A stretch of 64,000 bases of DNA from Prevotellaceae bacterium UBA2448 (GCA_002342585.1 DDQG01000015.1:25902-89901); one strand, 5' to 3'; shown: positions 17,381-25,598, counted from the stretch's first letter. Notes: a model not told the origin generated them from the letters alone. Translations and numbers: made by a program.

Positions 17381-17404
17381 ATTTTTTATGTATGTTGTCT
17401 GAAC

Positions 17405-19102
17405 TTATTTTTTATTTCGTTCGAAAAGTAGCTTTTTTTCTCTCTCTATGGCTGGAGCAGTAAACTCTTCAGGAACAAACATCCAATGTCCTCTTGGTTT
17501 TGGTTCTATCACACCTTTAGCCTTGATATATTGCAACATATAATATCTGATATCCATCTTGGACATAGCCTTTATGCGATGTTCTATCTCTTCTTTTGTT
17601 AATCCGGCACCTTTGGTGAGTAATTCACCTCCACCATTTGCTCTGTAAGCAGTCATCGCCACAATATATTTGTGTTCCATATCGAATGGCTGCCCATCGT
17701 CCATACAAAATATGTTTATTCGTTCACCAACTGGTTTTCTTACATCTACTTCATATTTTATTCCTGCAGCAGAATCGAAGTTAAAAATGAAGTTTGCAAA
17801 TCCCATCATGTCAGGTTTGTTCTTCATGGGAGCAATCTGCAACATCAGGTCATCTGCACTTTTCATCTGATTTATCCATCCTCCATAGCTCATCTCCAGG
17901 TAATCTTTTATTTCCTTACCTGTCATCTCTAAGGTGAATAAATGATCTTCAAAGCGGGAGATGTCGAATAAATTGCTGATACTCACTTCGCCAGCCTCAA
18001 TTGAAGCATTGAAAAAGAGTGGGGCAGAGAAGGAAATGTCGGCTCCTGAGATAAACAGTTGCAATTCTTGAATCAGGTCGATATATGCTGAAGATCCGAA
18101 GTAGGCATCTTGTATGTCTATTCTGTTGGTAAACACTCCGATTTTCTCCTCAGCATATTTCTTAACTGCCTGAAAATCTTTCATGAATATACGCATATAC
18201 TCTATTGTATTTGTATTGCGTAGTCCTCCGATGTATTGTATTTTTGCTTCAGTCTGTTTGTCTAAAACATTGTCCTTTTCATCTATGTCGAAAGTAACAT
18301 CGACCTCGGCAACTGAAATAGCATGACAACCAGGATTCAGGCACCAAATTTTCTTGCCTTCAGGATTAGCAATCTGTTCTATGTTGCTAGAGTGGTCATG
18401 ACCATACAGAATGATGTCAAATCCTGCCACTTGCTCGGCTACATCCCTTACTTCATTTTCTTTATATTGCTCAGTTTCTATTCCTTCACTCATGCCCGAG
18501 TGGAACAGACCGATTATATAGTCCGGCTTTTCAGTTTCTTGTACCTTTTTAACCCACTTTTCAGCACTTTCCTTTACACCCTCAAACTTCATGTCACTCC
18601 AAATCTGATGTGGAATCCATTGAGGAATAGCGGCTGTAATAAAACCGATTACTGCTATTTTTACACCACCTCTACGTAAAATTGTGTATGGCTGGAAATA
18701 TGGTTCATTTGTTTCTGTGTCAATAACATTTGCTCCGAGTACTGGGAAGTTGCAGCTATCTACATAGCTGTCAAATACTTCATGGCCTGTTTCAATGTCA
18801 TGATTACCTACGACAGCAACATCATAGCCTATATAATTACATATATCTGCTACTCGATGATGCCCTTCGCGAGCTACAAAATTAAAATAATAGCTTGTTG
18901 GTTCACCTTGCAACATATCGCCGCCATCAATTAGGATGGTACCAGCTGGATTCTCCTTGCATTGTTGTGCTACATATCCGTGTACCCTTTGCAGGCTACC
19001 TTTACACCAGCGAGCATGTCGAAAGTCGTAAGGAAAATAAAAGCCATGCACGTCAGTTGTGAAGATAATCTTTATCTTACTCTGCCTTGCATGACTTTCC
19101 AT
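17405..19102 (-). CDS. Metallophosphatase / 5'-nucleotidase family protein
   Basis: Protein of 565 aa with the two domains of the UshA/5'-nucleotidase family. The N-terminal calcineurin-like phosphoesterase has TTDVHGFYFPYD, GGDMLQG, VGNHDIETG and LYGHDHS, which supply the dinuclear-metal ligands. The C-terminal domain has the substrate-binding YRANGGGELL region (about residues 483-492). Unlike periplasmic UshA, it has no visible signal peptide: the chain begins MESHARQSKIKIIFTTDVHG, so it looks cytoplasmic unless an upstream start was missed. Substrate (nucleotide, NAD or cyclic phosphate) unknown. It ends close to the secG terminator and starts 25 bases beyond the pheS stop, so it is probably downstream of pheS in one transcript. 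Confidence 0.85.
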   Translation of the reverse strand: MESHARQSKIKIIFTTDVHGFYFPYDFRHARWCKGSLQRVHGYVAQQCKENPAGTILIDGGDMLQGEPTSYYFNFVAREGHHRVADICNYIGYDVAVVGNHDIETGHEVFDSYVDSCNFPVLGANVIDTETNEPYFQPYTILRRGGVKIAVIGFITAAIPQWIPHQIWSDMKFEGVKESAEKWVKKVQETEKPDYIIGLFHSGMSEGIETEQYKENEVRDVAEQVAGFDIILYGHDHSSNIEQIANPEGKKIWCLNPGCHAISVAEVDVTFDIDEKDNVLDKQTEAKIQYIGGLRNTNTIEYMRIFMKDFQAVKKYAEEKIGVFTNRIDIQDAYFGSSAYIDLIQELQLFISGADISFSAPLFFNASIEAGEVSISNLFDISRFEDHLFTLEMTGKEIKDYLEMSYGGWINQMKSADDLMLQIAPMKNKPDMMGFANFIFNFDSAAGIKYEVDVRKPVGERINIFCMDDGQPFDMEHKYIVAMTAYRANGGGELLTKGAGLTKEEIEHRIKAMSKMDIRYYMLQYIKAKGVIEPKPRGHWMFVPEEFTAPAIEREKKLLFERNKK

Positions 19103-19127
19103 CTCTTATTCTATATTATGTTGTGAA

Positions 19128-20147
19128 TCAGTTTGCCGCTTCAAATTCTTTCAAGAATCGTACATCATTTTCTGAGAACAGGCGCAAATCCTTTACTTGA
19201 TATTTCAGGTTTGCTATGCGCTCCACACCCATACCGAATGCATATCCTTTGTATTTTTTAGAATCAATACCATTCAGTTCTAACACTCTTGGGTGAACCA
19301 TTCCGCATCCGAGAATTTCAAGCCATCCGCTGCCTTTACACATCGAACAGCCCTTGCCCTTACAGAGTGTACAGCTTACATCCATTTCAGCACTTGGTTC
19401 TGTGAATGGGAAGTAACTTGGGCGCATGCGGATTTGAGTGTCTTCGCCAAACATCTCCCTTGCGAAGAGCTGCAGAACCTGCATAAGGTCGGTAAAGCTT
19501 ACATCCTCATCTACATACAGACCCTCTACCTGGTGGAAGAAACAATGGGCACGAGCTGATATTGCTTCATTTCTATATACTCGTCCAGGACAGACAATTC
19601 TGATAGGTGGCTGAGTATGTTCCATTACGCGACTCTGTACAGAGCTGGTATGTGTACGCAAGATGATGTCTGGATGAGACTCAACGAAGAATGTGTCCTG
19701 CATATCTCGAGCCGGGTGATCCTCAGCGAAATTCATGCTAGAGAATACATGCCAGTCATCTTCTACTTCAGGACCTTCAGCAAGTGAAAAACCGAGTCGT
19801 GAAAAAATATCAACTATTTCATTCTTTACAATAGTTAAAGGATGTCTGGTACCCAGTTCAACAGGGTAGGCTGTACGAGTTATATCAATTTGAGACTCTT
19901 CGCCGTCGCTCTGTTGCAGACTTTGTCTCAGTCCATTGATAACCTCCTGAGCTTTATTCTTTAGTTCATTGATTTTTATACCAATTTCCTTTTTCTGTTC
20001 AGCAGGCACATTACGGAAATCATTCATAAGAGCCGTAATTTCACCTTTTTTACTCAAATACTTGATGCGCAGAGACTCAATATCTTCCGCATTTTTAGCT
20101 GTCAACTGCTCTACTTCAGCAAGCAAGTTCTGTATTTTCTCTAACAT
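19128..20147 (-). CDS. pheS: Phenylalanyl-tRNA synthetase alpha subunit
   Basis: Catalytic subunit of the alpha2-beta2 enzyme that charges tRNA-Phe. Class II motifs are visible: HPARDMQDTFFV and RTHTSSVQSRVM, motif 2 GRVYRNEAISARAHCFFHQVEG, and motif 3 GCGMVHPRVLE with GFAFGMGVERIA-like GYAFGMGVERIANLKYQ near the end. The 339 aa are standard. The start is set at ATG 20147 because a -7 box (20165-20172) lies within the longer frame that begins at TTG 20195. A zinc-finger-like CTLCKGKGCSMCKGSG insertion (four Cys) is present in the catalytic domain. pheT is not in the window. Confidence 0.96.
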   Translation of the reverse strand: MLEKIQNLLAEVEQLTAKNAEDIESLRIKYLSKKGEITALMNDFRNVPAEQKKEIGIKINELKNKAQEVINGLRQSLQQSDGEESQIDITRTAYPVELGTRHPLTIVKNEIVDIFSRLGFSLAEGPEVEDDWHVFSSMNFAEDHPARDMQDTFFVESHPDIILRTHTSSVQSRVMEHTQPPIRIVCPGRVYRNEAISARAHCFFHQVEGLYVDEDVSFTDLMQVLQLFAREMFGEDTQIRMRPSYFPFTEPSAEMDVSCTLCKGKGCSMCKGSGWLEILGCGMVHPRVLELNGIDSKKYKGYAFGMGVERIANLKYQVKDLRLFSENDVRFLKEFEAAN

Positions 20148-20164
20148 GTTTCTTAAATTTTGTG

Positions 20165-20172
20165 CGAAGGTA
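20165..20172 (-). promoter_or_regulatory. Bacteroidota -7-like box for pheS
   Basis: Reads TACCTTCG on the minus strand, one base from TAnnTTTG, 18 bases before the pheS ATG at 20147. The same variant occurs before nadE. Confidence 0.6.
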
Positions 20173-20248
20173 TAAAAAAAATCCTTCATTTTCAAATATT
20201 TTATGAAAAGAAACTAGAGAATTTTTAATTCTTGCCTAAGAAATCTAT

Positions 20249-20332
20249 GTTCATAAGTTGTGAACATAAGTTCATAAGTCATGAACACATGTTCATAAGC
20301 CTTGAACATAAGTTCATAAGTTATGAACATAG
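20249..20332. repeat. Four 21-bp tandem palindromic repeats between pheS and rpoD
   Basis: Four consecutive 21-base units (20249-20269, 20270-20290, 20291-20311, 20312-20332). Each reads GTTCATAAGnnnTGAAC plus a 4-base spacer, so each is a hairpin with 5-base GTTCA/TGAAC arms; in two units the arms extend inward. The whole array is also bounded by a perfect 16-base inverted repeat (20241-20256 and 20321-20336, AAATCTATGTTCATAA and its complement). Lies in the 324-base gap between divergent pheS and rpoD. There are no spacers of unique sequence, so this is not CRISPR. Function unknown; clustered operators or a structured element are options. Confidence 0.9.
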
Positions 20333-20471
20333 ATTTGTGCGTGTAGAAAAAATAAAATGTATGGCGTAGAAAAATAAAAATCTAGTAGGGAAAAAAGAAA
20401 AAAACATGGTTGAGTGAAAAAATTTTGTTGATTTTTTTGCGAAAAGTTACTATATTATCAGAAAAAAGATA

Positions 20472-20479
20472 TAACTTTG
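20472..20479 (+). promoter_or_regulatory. Bacteroidota -7 box for rpoD
   Basis: Reads TAACTTTG, 51 bases before the rpoD ATG at 20531. It rules out the in-frame TTG at 20477 as the start, because that codon is inside the box. The 21-bp repeat array lies 140 bases upstream. Confidence 0.75.
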
Positions 20480-20530
20480 CAAGCTATATATGCGCTTGCG
20501 CGTGTAGAATGTTATTATAGTTTATTCTGT

Positions 20531-21391
20531 ATGAGACAATTAAAGATTACGAAGAGCATCACTAATAGAGAGAGTGCTTCGCTCGATAAGTATTTACAGG
20601 AGATTGGTCGTGAGGAGTTGATTACTGTTGAAGAGGAAGTAGAACTGGCAGGACGAATTCGTAAGGGCGATCGTCGTGCCTTGGAAAAGTTGACTAGAGC
20701 AAACCTGCGTTTCGTTGTGTCTGTTGCTAAGCAGTACCAGAATCAGGGATTGAGTCTTCCAGACCTTATTAATGAAGGTAACTTAGGACTGATTAAGGCT
20801 GCTGAGAAGTTTGACGAAACTCGTGGTTTCAAATTTATCAGTTATGCAGTATGGTGGATTCGTCAGAGTATCCTGCAAGCTCTTGCTGAACAGAGCCGTA
20901 TAGTTCGACTGCCTCTAAATCAGGTAGGTTCCCTGAATAAGATTAGCAAGGCATTCTCTAAGTTTGAACAGGAGAATGAGCGTCGCCCATCGGCTGAGGA
21001 GTTGGCAGAACAGCTTGACTTGCCTGTAGATAAAGTTGCAGACACAATGAAGGTAAGCGGACGACACATTAGTGTGGATGCTCCATTCGTTGAAGGTGAG
21101 GACAACAGCCTGCTCGATGTGTTGGTAAATGATGATTCCCCTATGGCTGACCGTTCGCTCGTGGGCGAGTCTCTTTCTAAAGAGATAGACCGCACACTCG
21201 ACACGTTGACTCCAAGGGAGAAAGAGATAATCCGTATGTTCTTCGGAATTGGTGAACACGAAAAGACTCTTGAAGAGATTGGTGACAGATTCAATCTGAC
21301 TCGTGAGCGAGTTCGCCAGATTAAAGAAAAGGCAATTCGCCGACTGAGAGCAAATTCGAAAAACAAACTATTGAAGCAGTATCTGGGATAA
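20531..21391 (+). CDS. rpoD: Primary RNA polymerase sigma factor RpoD
   Basis: Housekeeping sigma-70 factor of 286 aa in the short Bacteroidota form that lacks region 1.1 and the non-conserved insert. Region 1.2 begins SLDKYLQEIGREELIT; regions 2.1-2.4 include DLINEGNLGLIKAAEKFD and GFKFISYAVWWIRQSILQAL; region 4.2 is TLEEIGDRFNLTRERVRQIKEKAIRRLR. This factor recognises the unusual -33 TTTG / -7 TAnnTTTG promoters seen across the window. The start at 20531 (MRQLKITKSITNRES) is typical for the phylum. The next gene begins 1 base after its stop. Confidence 0.96.
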   Translation: MRQLKITKSITNRESASLDKYLQEIGREELITVEEEVELAGRIRKGDRRALEKLTRANLRFVVSVAKQYQNQGLSLPDLINEGNLGLIKAAEKFDETRGFKFISYAVWWIRQSILQALAEQSRIVRLPLNQVGSLNKISKAFSKFEQENERRPSAEELAEQLDLPVDKVADTMKVSGRHISVDAPFVEGEDNSLLDVLVNDDSPMADRSLVGESLSKEIDRTLDTLTPREKEIIRMFFGIGEHEKTLEEIGDRFNLTRERVRQIKEKAIRRLRANSKNKLLKQYLG

Positions 21392-21392
21392 G

Positions 21393-21899
21393 ATGAATCT
21401 TACAAAATACATAGGATTAATTCTGCTGACAGCCATTACTGTCGGAGTTTGGAATACCGCCGAAGCAAAGAAAGACAAGAAGGATTCGAGTGCTTCTGTT
21501 CCGTTCATTATGGAAAAGACTCCTGGAAAGGTGTATGTGTTCGGTGTGTCGCAACGACTGGGTGGCGAGGAGGTTTTTATTACCGAGATAAACGAAATAG
21601 ACAGTCTTGCTCTGCAGAAGAAAACCAAATTCCTTCCATTCCGATCGGCTTTGAGTCTTCAGCTACAAAGCTATACTGAGGGCGTTTTGGAAGAACCAAA
21701 CCAAACAGTTAGCATTTTTTTCAGCGCAAAGAAAGATAAGCTGAAACAGACATTGTCCAAGGTCAGAAAACGCTATCAGGCAAATAGTGGCAAAAAAGTT
21801 ACTACGATTATCCTCGATGAGTTTAAGTTTAAGCATCCGCTTGATATGCATGCTGTTAAAACTGAAGGACAAAAAACAAATAACGCAATAAAAGAGTGA
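21393..21899 (+). CDS. Small exported protein of unknown function
   Basis: Protein of 168 aa with a signal peptide (hydrophobic residues 6-22, cleavage near TAEAKK), then a Lys/Asp/Ser-rich linker and a compact domain (VPFIMEKTPGKVYVFGVSQRLGGEEVFITEIN...). I do not recognise the family. It starts 1 base after the rpoD stop, and its stop overlaps the GTG start of the clostripain-like gene (GTGA), so it is translationally linked to that peptidase. Could be a substrate, partner or unrelated passenger of the downstream peptidase/kinase genes. Confidence 0.75.
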   Translation: MNLTKYIGLILLTAITVGVWNTAEAKKDKKDSSASVPFIMEKTPGKVYVFGVSQRLGGEEVFITEINEIDSLALQKKTKFLPFRSALSLQLQSYTEGVLEEPNQTVSIFFSAKKDKLKQTLSKVRKRYQANSGKKVTTIILDEFKFKHPLDMHAVKTEGQKTNNAIKE

Positions 21900-23155
21900 C
21901 TCTACCAAGATATATTATAGTTCTTTTCGCAGCTACAATGCTATTGTTCGCATGTAAAAAGGAAGAGCAGAAAGAAGAACCGAAAGAACATTATGGTACG
22001 ACTAATGGTCGTACCGTTTTGGTATATATTGTTGCTGATAATAATATGTCTACTCAAGCCCTGATTGACATCAGGGAAATGCTTATTGGTGCTAAATATT
22101 TAGGTGATAAGGATCATCTGATGATTTATCTGGATGATAATTCGATGCCTAGAATATATGATGTTACAAACTCAAATGCCGGACAGGCATACAAAGATTT
22201 GACTCCGGTTTTTTCGTTCAGCAGCGAAGTAAACTCATGTACTTACGACCAGCTGTTGTGGGTTTTGAACTATATGAAAGAACACTATGCAGCAGAGAGT
22301 TACGGACTTGTGATGTGGTCGCATGGTAGCGGATGGCTTCCTGCAACCCCAAGTGCTAACCCAAAAACATATGGTGTAAAGAGTCGTTCGTTTGGTCTTG
22401 ATAATGACGGAAAGAGTTTCACAGGTCATCAAATGGACATAGAGGAGATTGCTCAAGCTATTGAAGACTTTCAGAAAGTAGATTTTTTGATTTTCGATGC
22501 TTGTTTCATGCAGAATATTGAAGTAGTTTATGCTCTGAGAAACACAGCAAAGACTATTATCAGTTCTCCTGCTGAAGTGCCTGGTGATGGAGCACCATAT
22601 CATACGATGTTAAAACCAATGTTTGAAGATGAAGGTTATGTGACAGGTATGGTTGATGAATATTATAATGTATATAAAAGTTCAACAATATATGGTATTC
22701 TTCTGTCGGCTGTGAATTGTGAATCTCTTGAACATTTTGCTGAAGTGACTCGTGTTTATGTACAGAAATATAAACAGGAACTGCTGACAACAGAATATGT
22801 TGACGATAATAATAATCCTACTATTCTGGACTATTTCTGGTTTGACAAGTATACTAGTAGTTCTCTCCAGTATCCGGACTACTATGACATTAAAGGCTTG
22901 ATGAAGAAGGTGATGACGACAGAAGATTATGCGGTTTGGAGTGAGGAACTAAATAAAATCATTGGTGCTAGTGTGTATACTAACCTGTGGTTTTCTGCAG
23001 CAATGAACAAACAGTATAAAACTGTTGATGGAGACCAGTATAGTGGTGTGTCAATGCATGTTCCATTAGAAAAGTATGCTGTTAAGGATTCTGGTTTTAA
23101 ACGTTTCGCAAGTTCGTATTATGATACAGAATGGGCACAGAAAGTTTGGGAATAA
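21896..23155 (+). CDS. Clostripain-family (C11) cysteine peptidase, lipoprotein
   Basis: Lipoprotein of 419 aa (signal sequence ending in the lipobox LLFAC, Cys20; then a charged KKEEQKEEPKE linker). The C11 catalytic pair is visible: His in MWSHGSGW and Cys in IFDACFMQN, in the order and spacing of clostripain (His then Cys). C11 enzymes cleave after Arg/Lys and usually mature by autocleavage. Initiation is GTG at 21896, overlapping the previous stop. The HPr-kinase-like gene follows after 7 bases, so this is one operon running from rpoD. Target unknown. Confidence 0.85.
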   Translation: MTLPRYIIVLFAATMLLFACKKEEQKEEPKEHYGTTNGRTVLVYIVADNNMSTQALIDIREMLIGAKYLGDKDHLMIYLDDNSMPRIYDVTNSNAGQAYKDLTPVFSFSSEVNSCTYDQLLWVLNYMKEHYAAESYGLVMWSHGSGWLPATPSANPKTYGVKSRSFGLDNDGKSFTGHQMDIEEIAQAIEDFQKVDFLIFDACFMQNIEVVYALRNTAKTIISSPAEVPGDGAPYHTMLKPMFEDEGYVTGMVDEYYNVYKSSTIYGILLSAVNCESLEHFAEVTRVYVQKYKQELLTTEYVDDNNNPTILDYFWFDKYTSSSLQYPDYYDIKGLMKKVMTTEDYAVWSEELNKIIGASVYTNLWFSAAMNKQYKTVDGDQYSGVSMHVPLEKYAVKDSGFKRFASSYYDTEWAQKVWE

Positions 23156-23162
23156 AAATTAA

Positions 23163-24044
23163 ATGGAAAGCAAATATTATAAAGTTGGTGGACATACATA
23201 TAAGTTGGTGTTTCTTGATGATAGGAATACCGACAAATTACTGATGTCGAGCAAACCGTTTGAAGTAAACCCAACAGAGGAAAACCTGATGTTTACTATG
23301 CAGGTAAACGATAACTGGACCCCTAAAGAAAAAGGACAGGAAATAGGTCACTTCGACTGTGGAGGTAACATGCATGATGTTTACAAACTGAATGATGGTT
23401 CGTATCAGATTTTAGTTTCTAATCCGGCAGGACATAAGTGTTGTTTATTGGAAACAAATGCGACTTTCGATTTTGCTAATGTCAAACTGAACGGATCGGA
23501 TTCAATGCGTACTTTCGGACTGAACAACGCATTGATGATGGTTTATGCCTTTGCCGGTTCTCTTCGTAATACCATCTTGATTCATGCTTCTGTGGTAAGA
23601 AAGGACGACTTCGGATACCTTTGTCTGGGAGTGAGCGGAACAGGTAAAAGTACACATACAGGTCTGTGGCTTAAACATATAGAGGGTACAGACCTGATGA
23701 ATGATGATAATCCTGTAGTTAGGGTAGAGGAGAACGGAACAGTTAGGGTGTATGGTTCGCCTTGGAGCGGAAAGACTCCTTGCTATAGAAATACTGATGC
23801 ACCTGTCGGAGCCTTCCTACAACTGAAACAGGCTCCATACAATAAAATAAGACAGATGACTGTTGTTGAGACTTTTGCCTCGTTGCTGCCTTCGTGCTCT
23901 GTAATGAAATGGGACGAAAGAAATTATACTGGAGTGTGTGATACAGTCAAAGCAATTATGGAACATTCAAAGACCTTCCTGCTTGAATGTTTGCCAGACG
24001 AGGCAGCCTGCCAATTGAGTTATAGTACCATAAGAGCTGTGTAG
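23163..24044 (+). CDS. HPr kinase/PEPCK-like protein (serine kinase fold)
   Basis: Protein of 293 aa. The C-terminal half has a P-loop, GVSGTGKST (residues 156-164), preceded by LIHASVV (139-145) and followed by LMNDDNPVV (178-186) and YGSPWSGKTPCYRN (197-210), the pattern of HprK-like kinases that accompany PqqD-like proteins in RiPP clusters. The N-terminal ~110 residues are beta-rich, without a recognised domain. True HprK regulates PTS sugar uptake, but no HPr or PTS gene is near, so a role on another protein substrate is more likely. Followed 10 bases later by an S24/S26-like peptidase. Confidence 0.75.
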   Translation: MESKYYKVGGHTYKLVFLDDRNTDKLLMSSKPFEVNPTEENLMFTMQVNDNWTPKEKGQEIGHFDCGGNMHDVYKLNDGSYQILVSNPAGHKCCLLETNATFDFANVKLNGSDSMRTFGLNNALMMVYAFAGSLRNTILIHASVVRKDDFGYLCLGVSGTGKSTHTGLWLKHIEGTDLMNDDNPVVRVEENGTVRVYGSPWSGKTPCYRNTDAPVGAFLQLKQAPYNKIRQMTVVETFASLLPSCSVMKWDERNYTGVCDTVKAIMEHSKTFLLECLPDEAACQLSYSTIRAV

Positions 24045-24054
24045 ATTCAGAGAA

Positions 24055-24534
24055 ATGGAAACAATCCAGTTGCAAAATGATGTATTCTTGCCACAGGTGG
24101 TAGAACTCATAAACGAAGGACATACTGTTACGATTATGGCACGAGGAAATAGTATGATGCCTTTTATCAAGGATGGACGTGATTCTCTGATTTTTTCAAA
24201 TCTAAACTTAGATATTAGAGTAGGGGAAGCTGTGCTGGCAGAGATACATAAAGGAGTGTTTGTTTGCCATAGGATAGTAGAGATAAAGGACGGGAAAGTT
24301 ACGCTTAGAGGTGATGGAAATGTGCAGGGTACGGAAACTTGCCGTATTGAGGATGTGAAAGCACGACTTGTTGCTGTGAAGAGATGTGGCAAATACTATG
24401 ATTTAAGAACTTCGAAAGTGTGGAAAATATATTCTTTCTGCTGGACAAGACTTCTGCCATTAAGACGCTATTTACTGGCTTTATACCGTTTGCTGGCTAT
24501 GCACCAATTGCCACAAAGATGGCAAAGGAAATAA
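24055..24534 (+). CDS. S24/S26-family peptidase-like protein
   Basis: Protein of 159 aa. The active-site serine motif ARGNSMMPF has Ser33, and HRIVEI (His72) with LRGDGN (Asp87) match the Ser-His-Asp arrangement of SipW/ER-type signal peptidases more than the Ser-Lys type. No N-terminal anchor is seen; the C terminus (about 122-150) is only weakly hydrophobic with many Arg. This fits soluble or peripheral proteins of the type found next to PqqD and HprK-like genes. Likely processes a peptide, substrate unknown. It ends the operon from rpoD; two promoters for the next gene follow. Confidence 0.75.
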   Translation: METIQLQNDVFLPQVVELINEGHTVTIMARGNSMMPFIKDGRDSLIFSNLNLDIRVGEAVLAEIHKGVFVCHRIVEIKDGKVTLRGDGNVQGTETCRIEDVKARLVAVKRCGKYYDLRTSKVWKIYSFCWTRLLPLRRYLLALYRLLAMHQLPQRWQRK

Positions 24535-24581
24535 TATCTGAATATTCTGCATTTCTTTTTTCTTCGTTTAAGATTTTTATA

Positions 24582-24589
24582 TAACTTTG
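24582..24589 (+). promoter_or_regulatory. Bacteroidota -7 box, upstream of the two for the pqqD-like gene
   Basis: Reads TAACTTTG, matching TAnnTTTG exactly, 64 bases before the ATG at 24653. A second box lies 26 bases downstream. Confidence 0.65.
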
Positions 24590-24614
24590 CTTATGATTTA
24601 GTAAAGGAATTCCG

Positions 24615-24622
24615 TATCTTTG
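24615..24622 (+). promoter_or_regulatory. Bacteroidota -7 box, nearer the pqqD-like gene
   Basis: Reads TATCTTTG, 31 bases before the ATG at 24653. It contains the in-frame TTG at 24620, so that codon is not the start. Two tandem boxes suggest regulated or dual transcription of the pqqD-like/ung/PBP1A genes. Confidence 0.75.
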
Positions 24623-24652
24623 CAAAGATTATATAATGGTTATATATTTAAT

Positions 24653-24919
24653 ATGAAGATTAAAGAAGGTTTTGAATTACGTACCATCTGTGGAGAAAAT
24701 ATTATTATCTCACATGGAGTGGAAAACATAAATTTTACACAGATTATAACTCTGAACGAATCAGCTGTGTCGATTTGGAATGCTCTTATAGGTAAAGAGT
24801 TCGACTTAAACGACATAGTTAAAGTGCTGACTGACGAATATGATGTGCAGGAAGAAGTAGCTCGGAAAGATGCAGAAGACCTTATTGAGAACTGGAAGAA
24901 GATAGGACTGGTAGGATGA
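24653..24919 (+). CDS. PqqD-like protein (RiPP recognition element fold)
   Basis: Protein of 88 aa with the PqqD pattern: an N-terminal beta hairpin (KEGFELRTICGENIIIS), then helices ITLNESAVSIWNALIGKEFDLNDIVKVLTDEYDV and DAEDLIENWKKIGLVG. PqqD-like domains bind leader peptides of ribosomal natural products. Here it lies after an HPrK-like kinase and an S26-like peptidase on the same strand, the same mix as in several RiPP loci. No radical SAM, cyclase or clear precursor is visible. Its stop overlaps the ung ATG (ATGA), so it is translated together with a DNA repair gene. Confidence 0.8.
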   Translation: MKIKEGFELRTICGENIIISHGVENINFTQIITLNESAVSIWNALIGKEFDLNDIVKVLTDEYDVQEEVARKDAEDLIENWKKIGLVG

Positions 24920-25578
24920 ATGTTAAGATTGAATCAAGTTGGAAGGAGGTTTTGCAGACAGAGTTCGACAAACCTTATTTCGTTAAGTTGACAGATTTTG
25001 TCCGCGACGAATATAAACATTGTAAGGTTTATCCTCCAGCTGGTCTTATTTTTAACGCATTTAATCTATGTCCGTTCAACAATGTCAAAGTGGTATTGAT
25101 TGGGCAAGACCCATACCACGAACCAGGACAAGCACATGGACTCTGTTTTTCCGTAAATGACGGAGTACAGTTTCCACCTTCGTTGCTGAATATATTCAAA
25201 GAACTGAAAAGTGACATTGGTAAAGATATTCCTCAATCTGGAAATTTAAGCCGATGGGCAGAGCAGGGAGTATTATTACTAAATGCAACACTTACCGTGA
25301 GAGAGCATCAGGCCGGAGCTCATCAGGGAAAAGGCTGGGAAGAGTTTACGGATGCTGTTATCAGAATACTTAGCGAGAAGAAAGATGGATTGGTTTTCAT
25401 GTTGTGGGGTAGTTATGCTCAAAGCAAAGCAAAACTGATAGACGAAAGTCGTCACTATGTATTACGCTCAGCACATCCATCGCCATTGTCAGCATATAGA
25501 GGCTTCTTCGGAAATCATCATTTTTCACTAACAAATGATTATTTGTCGAAAAATGGAAAAACAATAATAAACTGGTAA
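24916..25578 (+). CDS. ung: Uracil-DNA glycosylase (family 1)
   Basis: Removes uracil from DNA in base excision repair. Family 1 motifs are all present: water-activating LIGQDPYHEPGQAHGLCFSV (about residues 60-79), LLLNATLTV, and the DNA-intercalation loop HPSPLSAYRGFFG. The 220 aa are normal. The start overlaps the pqqD-like stop, and the PBP1A gene follows after 20 bases. Confidence 0.96.
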   Translation: MNVKIESSWKEVLQTEFDKPYFVKLTDFVRDEYKHCKVYPPAGLIFNAFNLCPFNNVKVVLIGQDPYHEPGQAHGLCFSVNDGVQFPPSLLNIFKELKSDIGKDIPQSGNLSRWAEQGVLLLNATLTVREHQAGAHQGKGWEEFTDAVIRILSEKKDGLVFMLWGSYAQSKAKLIDESRHYVLRSAHPSPLSAYRGFFGNHHFSLTNDYLSKNGKTIINW

Positions 25579-25598
25579 TAAATATTCTATAATATATT

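Noticed and set aside
20249..20332. Possible CRISPR array
   Set aside because: The units abut with no unique spacers, and there are no cas genes in the window.
23163..24044. True HPr kinase/phosphorylase (HprK)
   Set aside because: No HPr or PTS genes nearby and the neighbours are PqqD-like and S26-like genes; kept as HPrK-like only.
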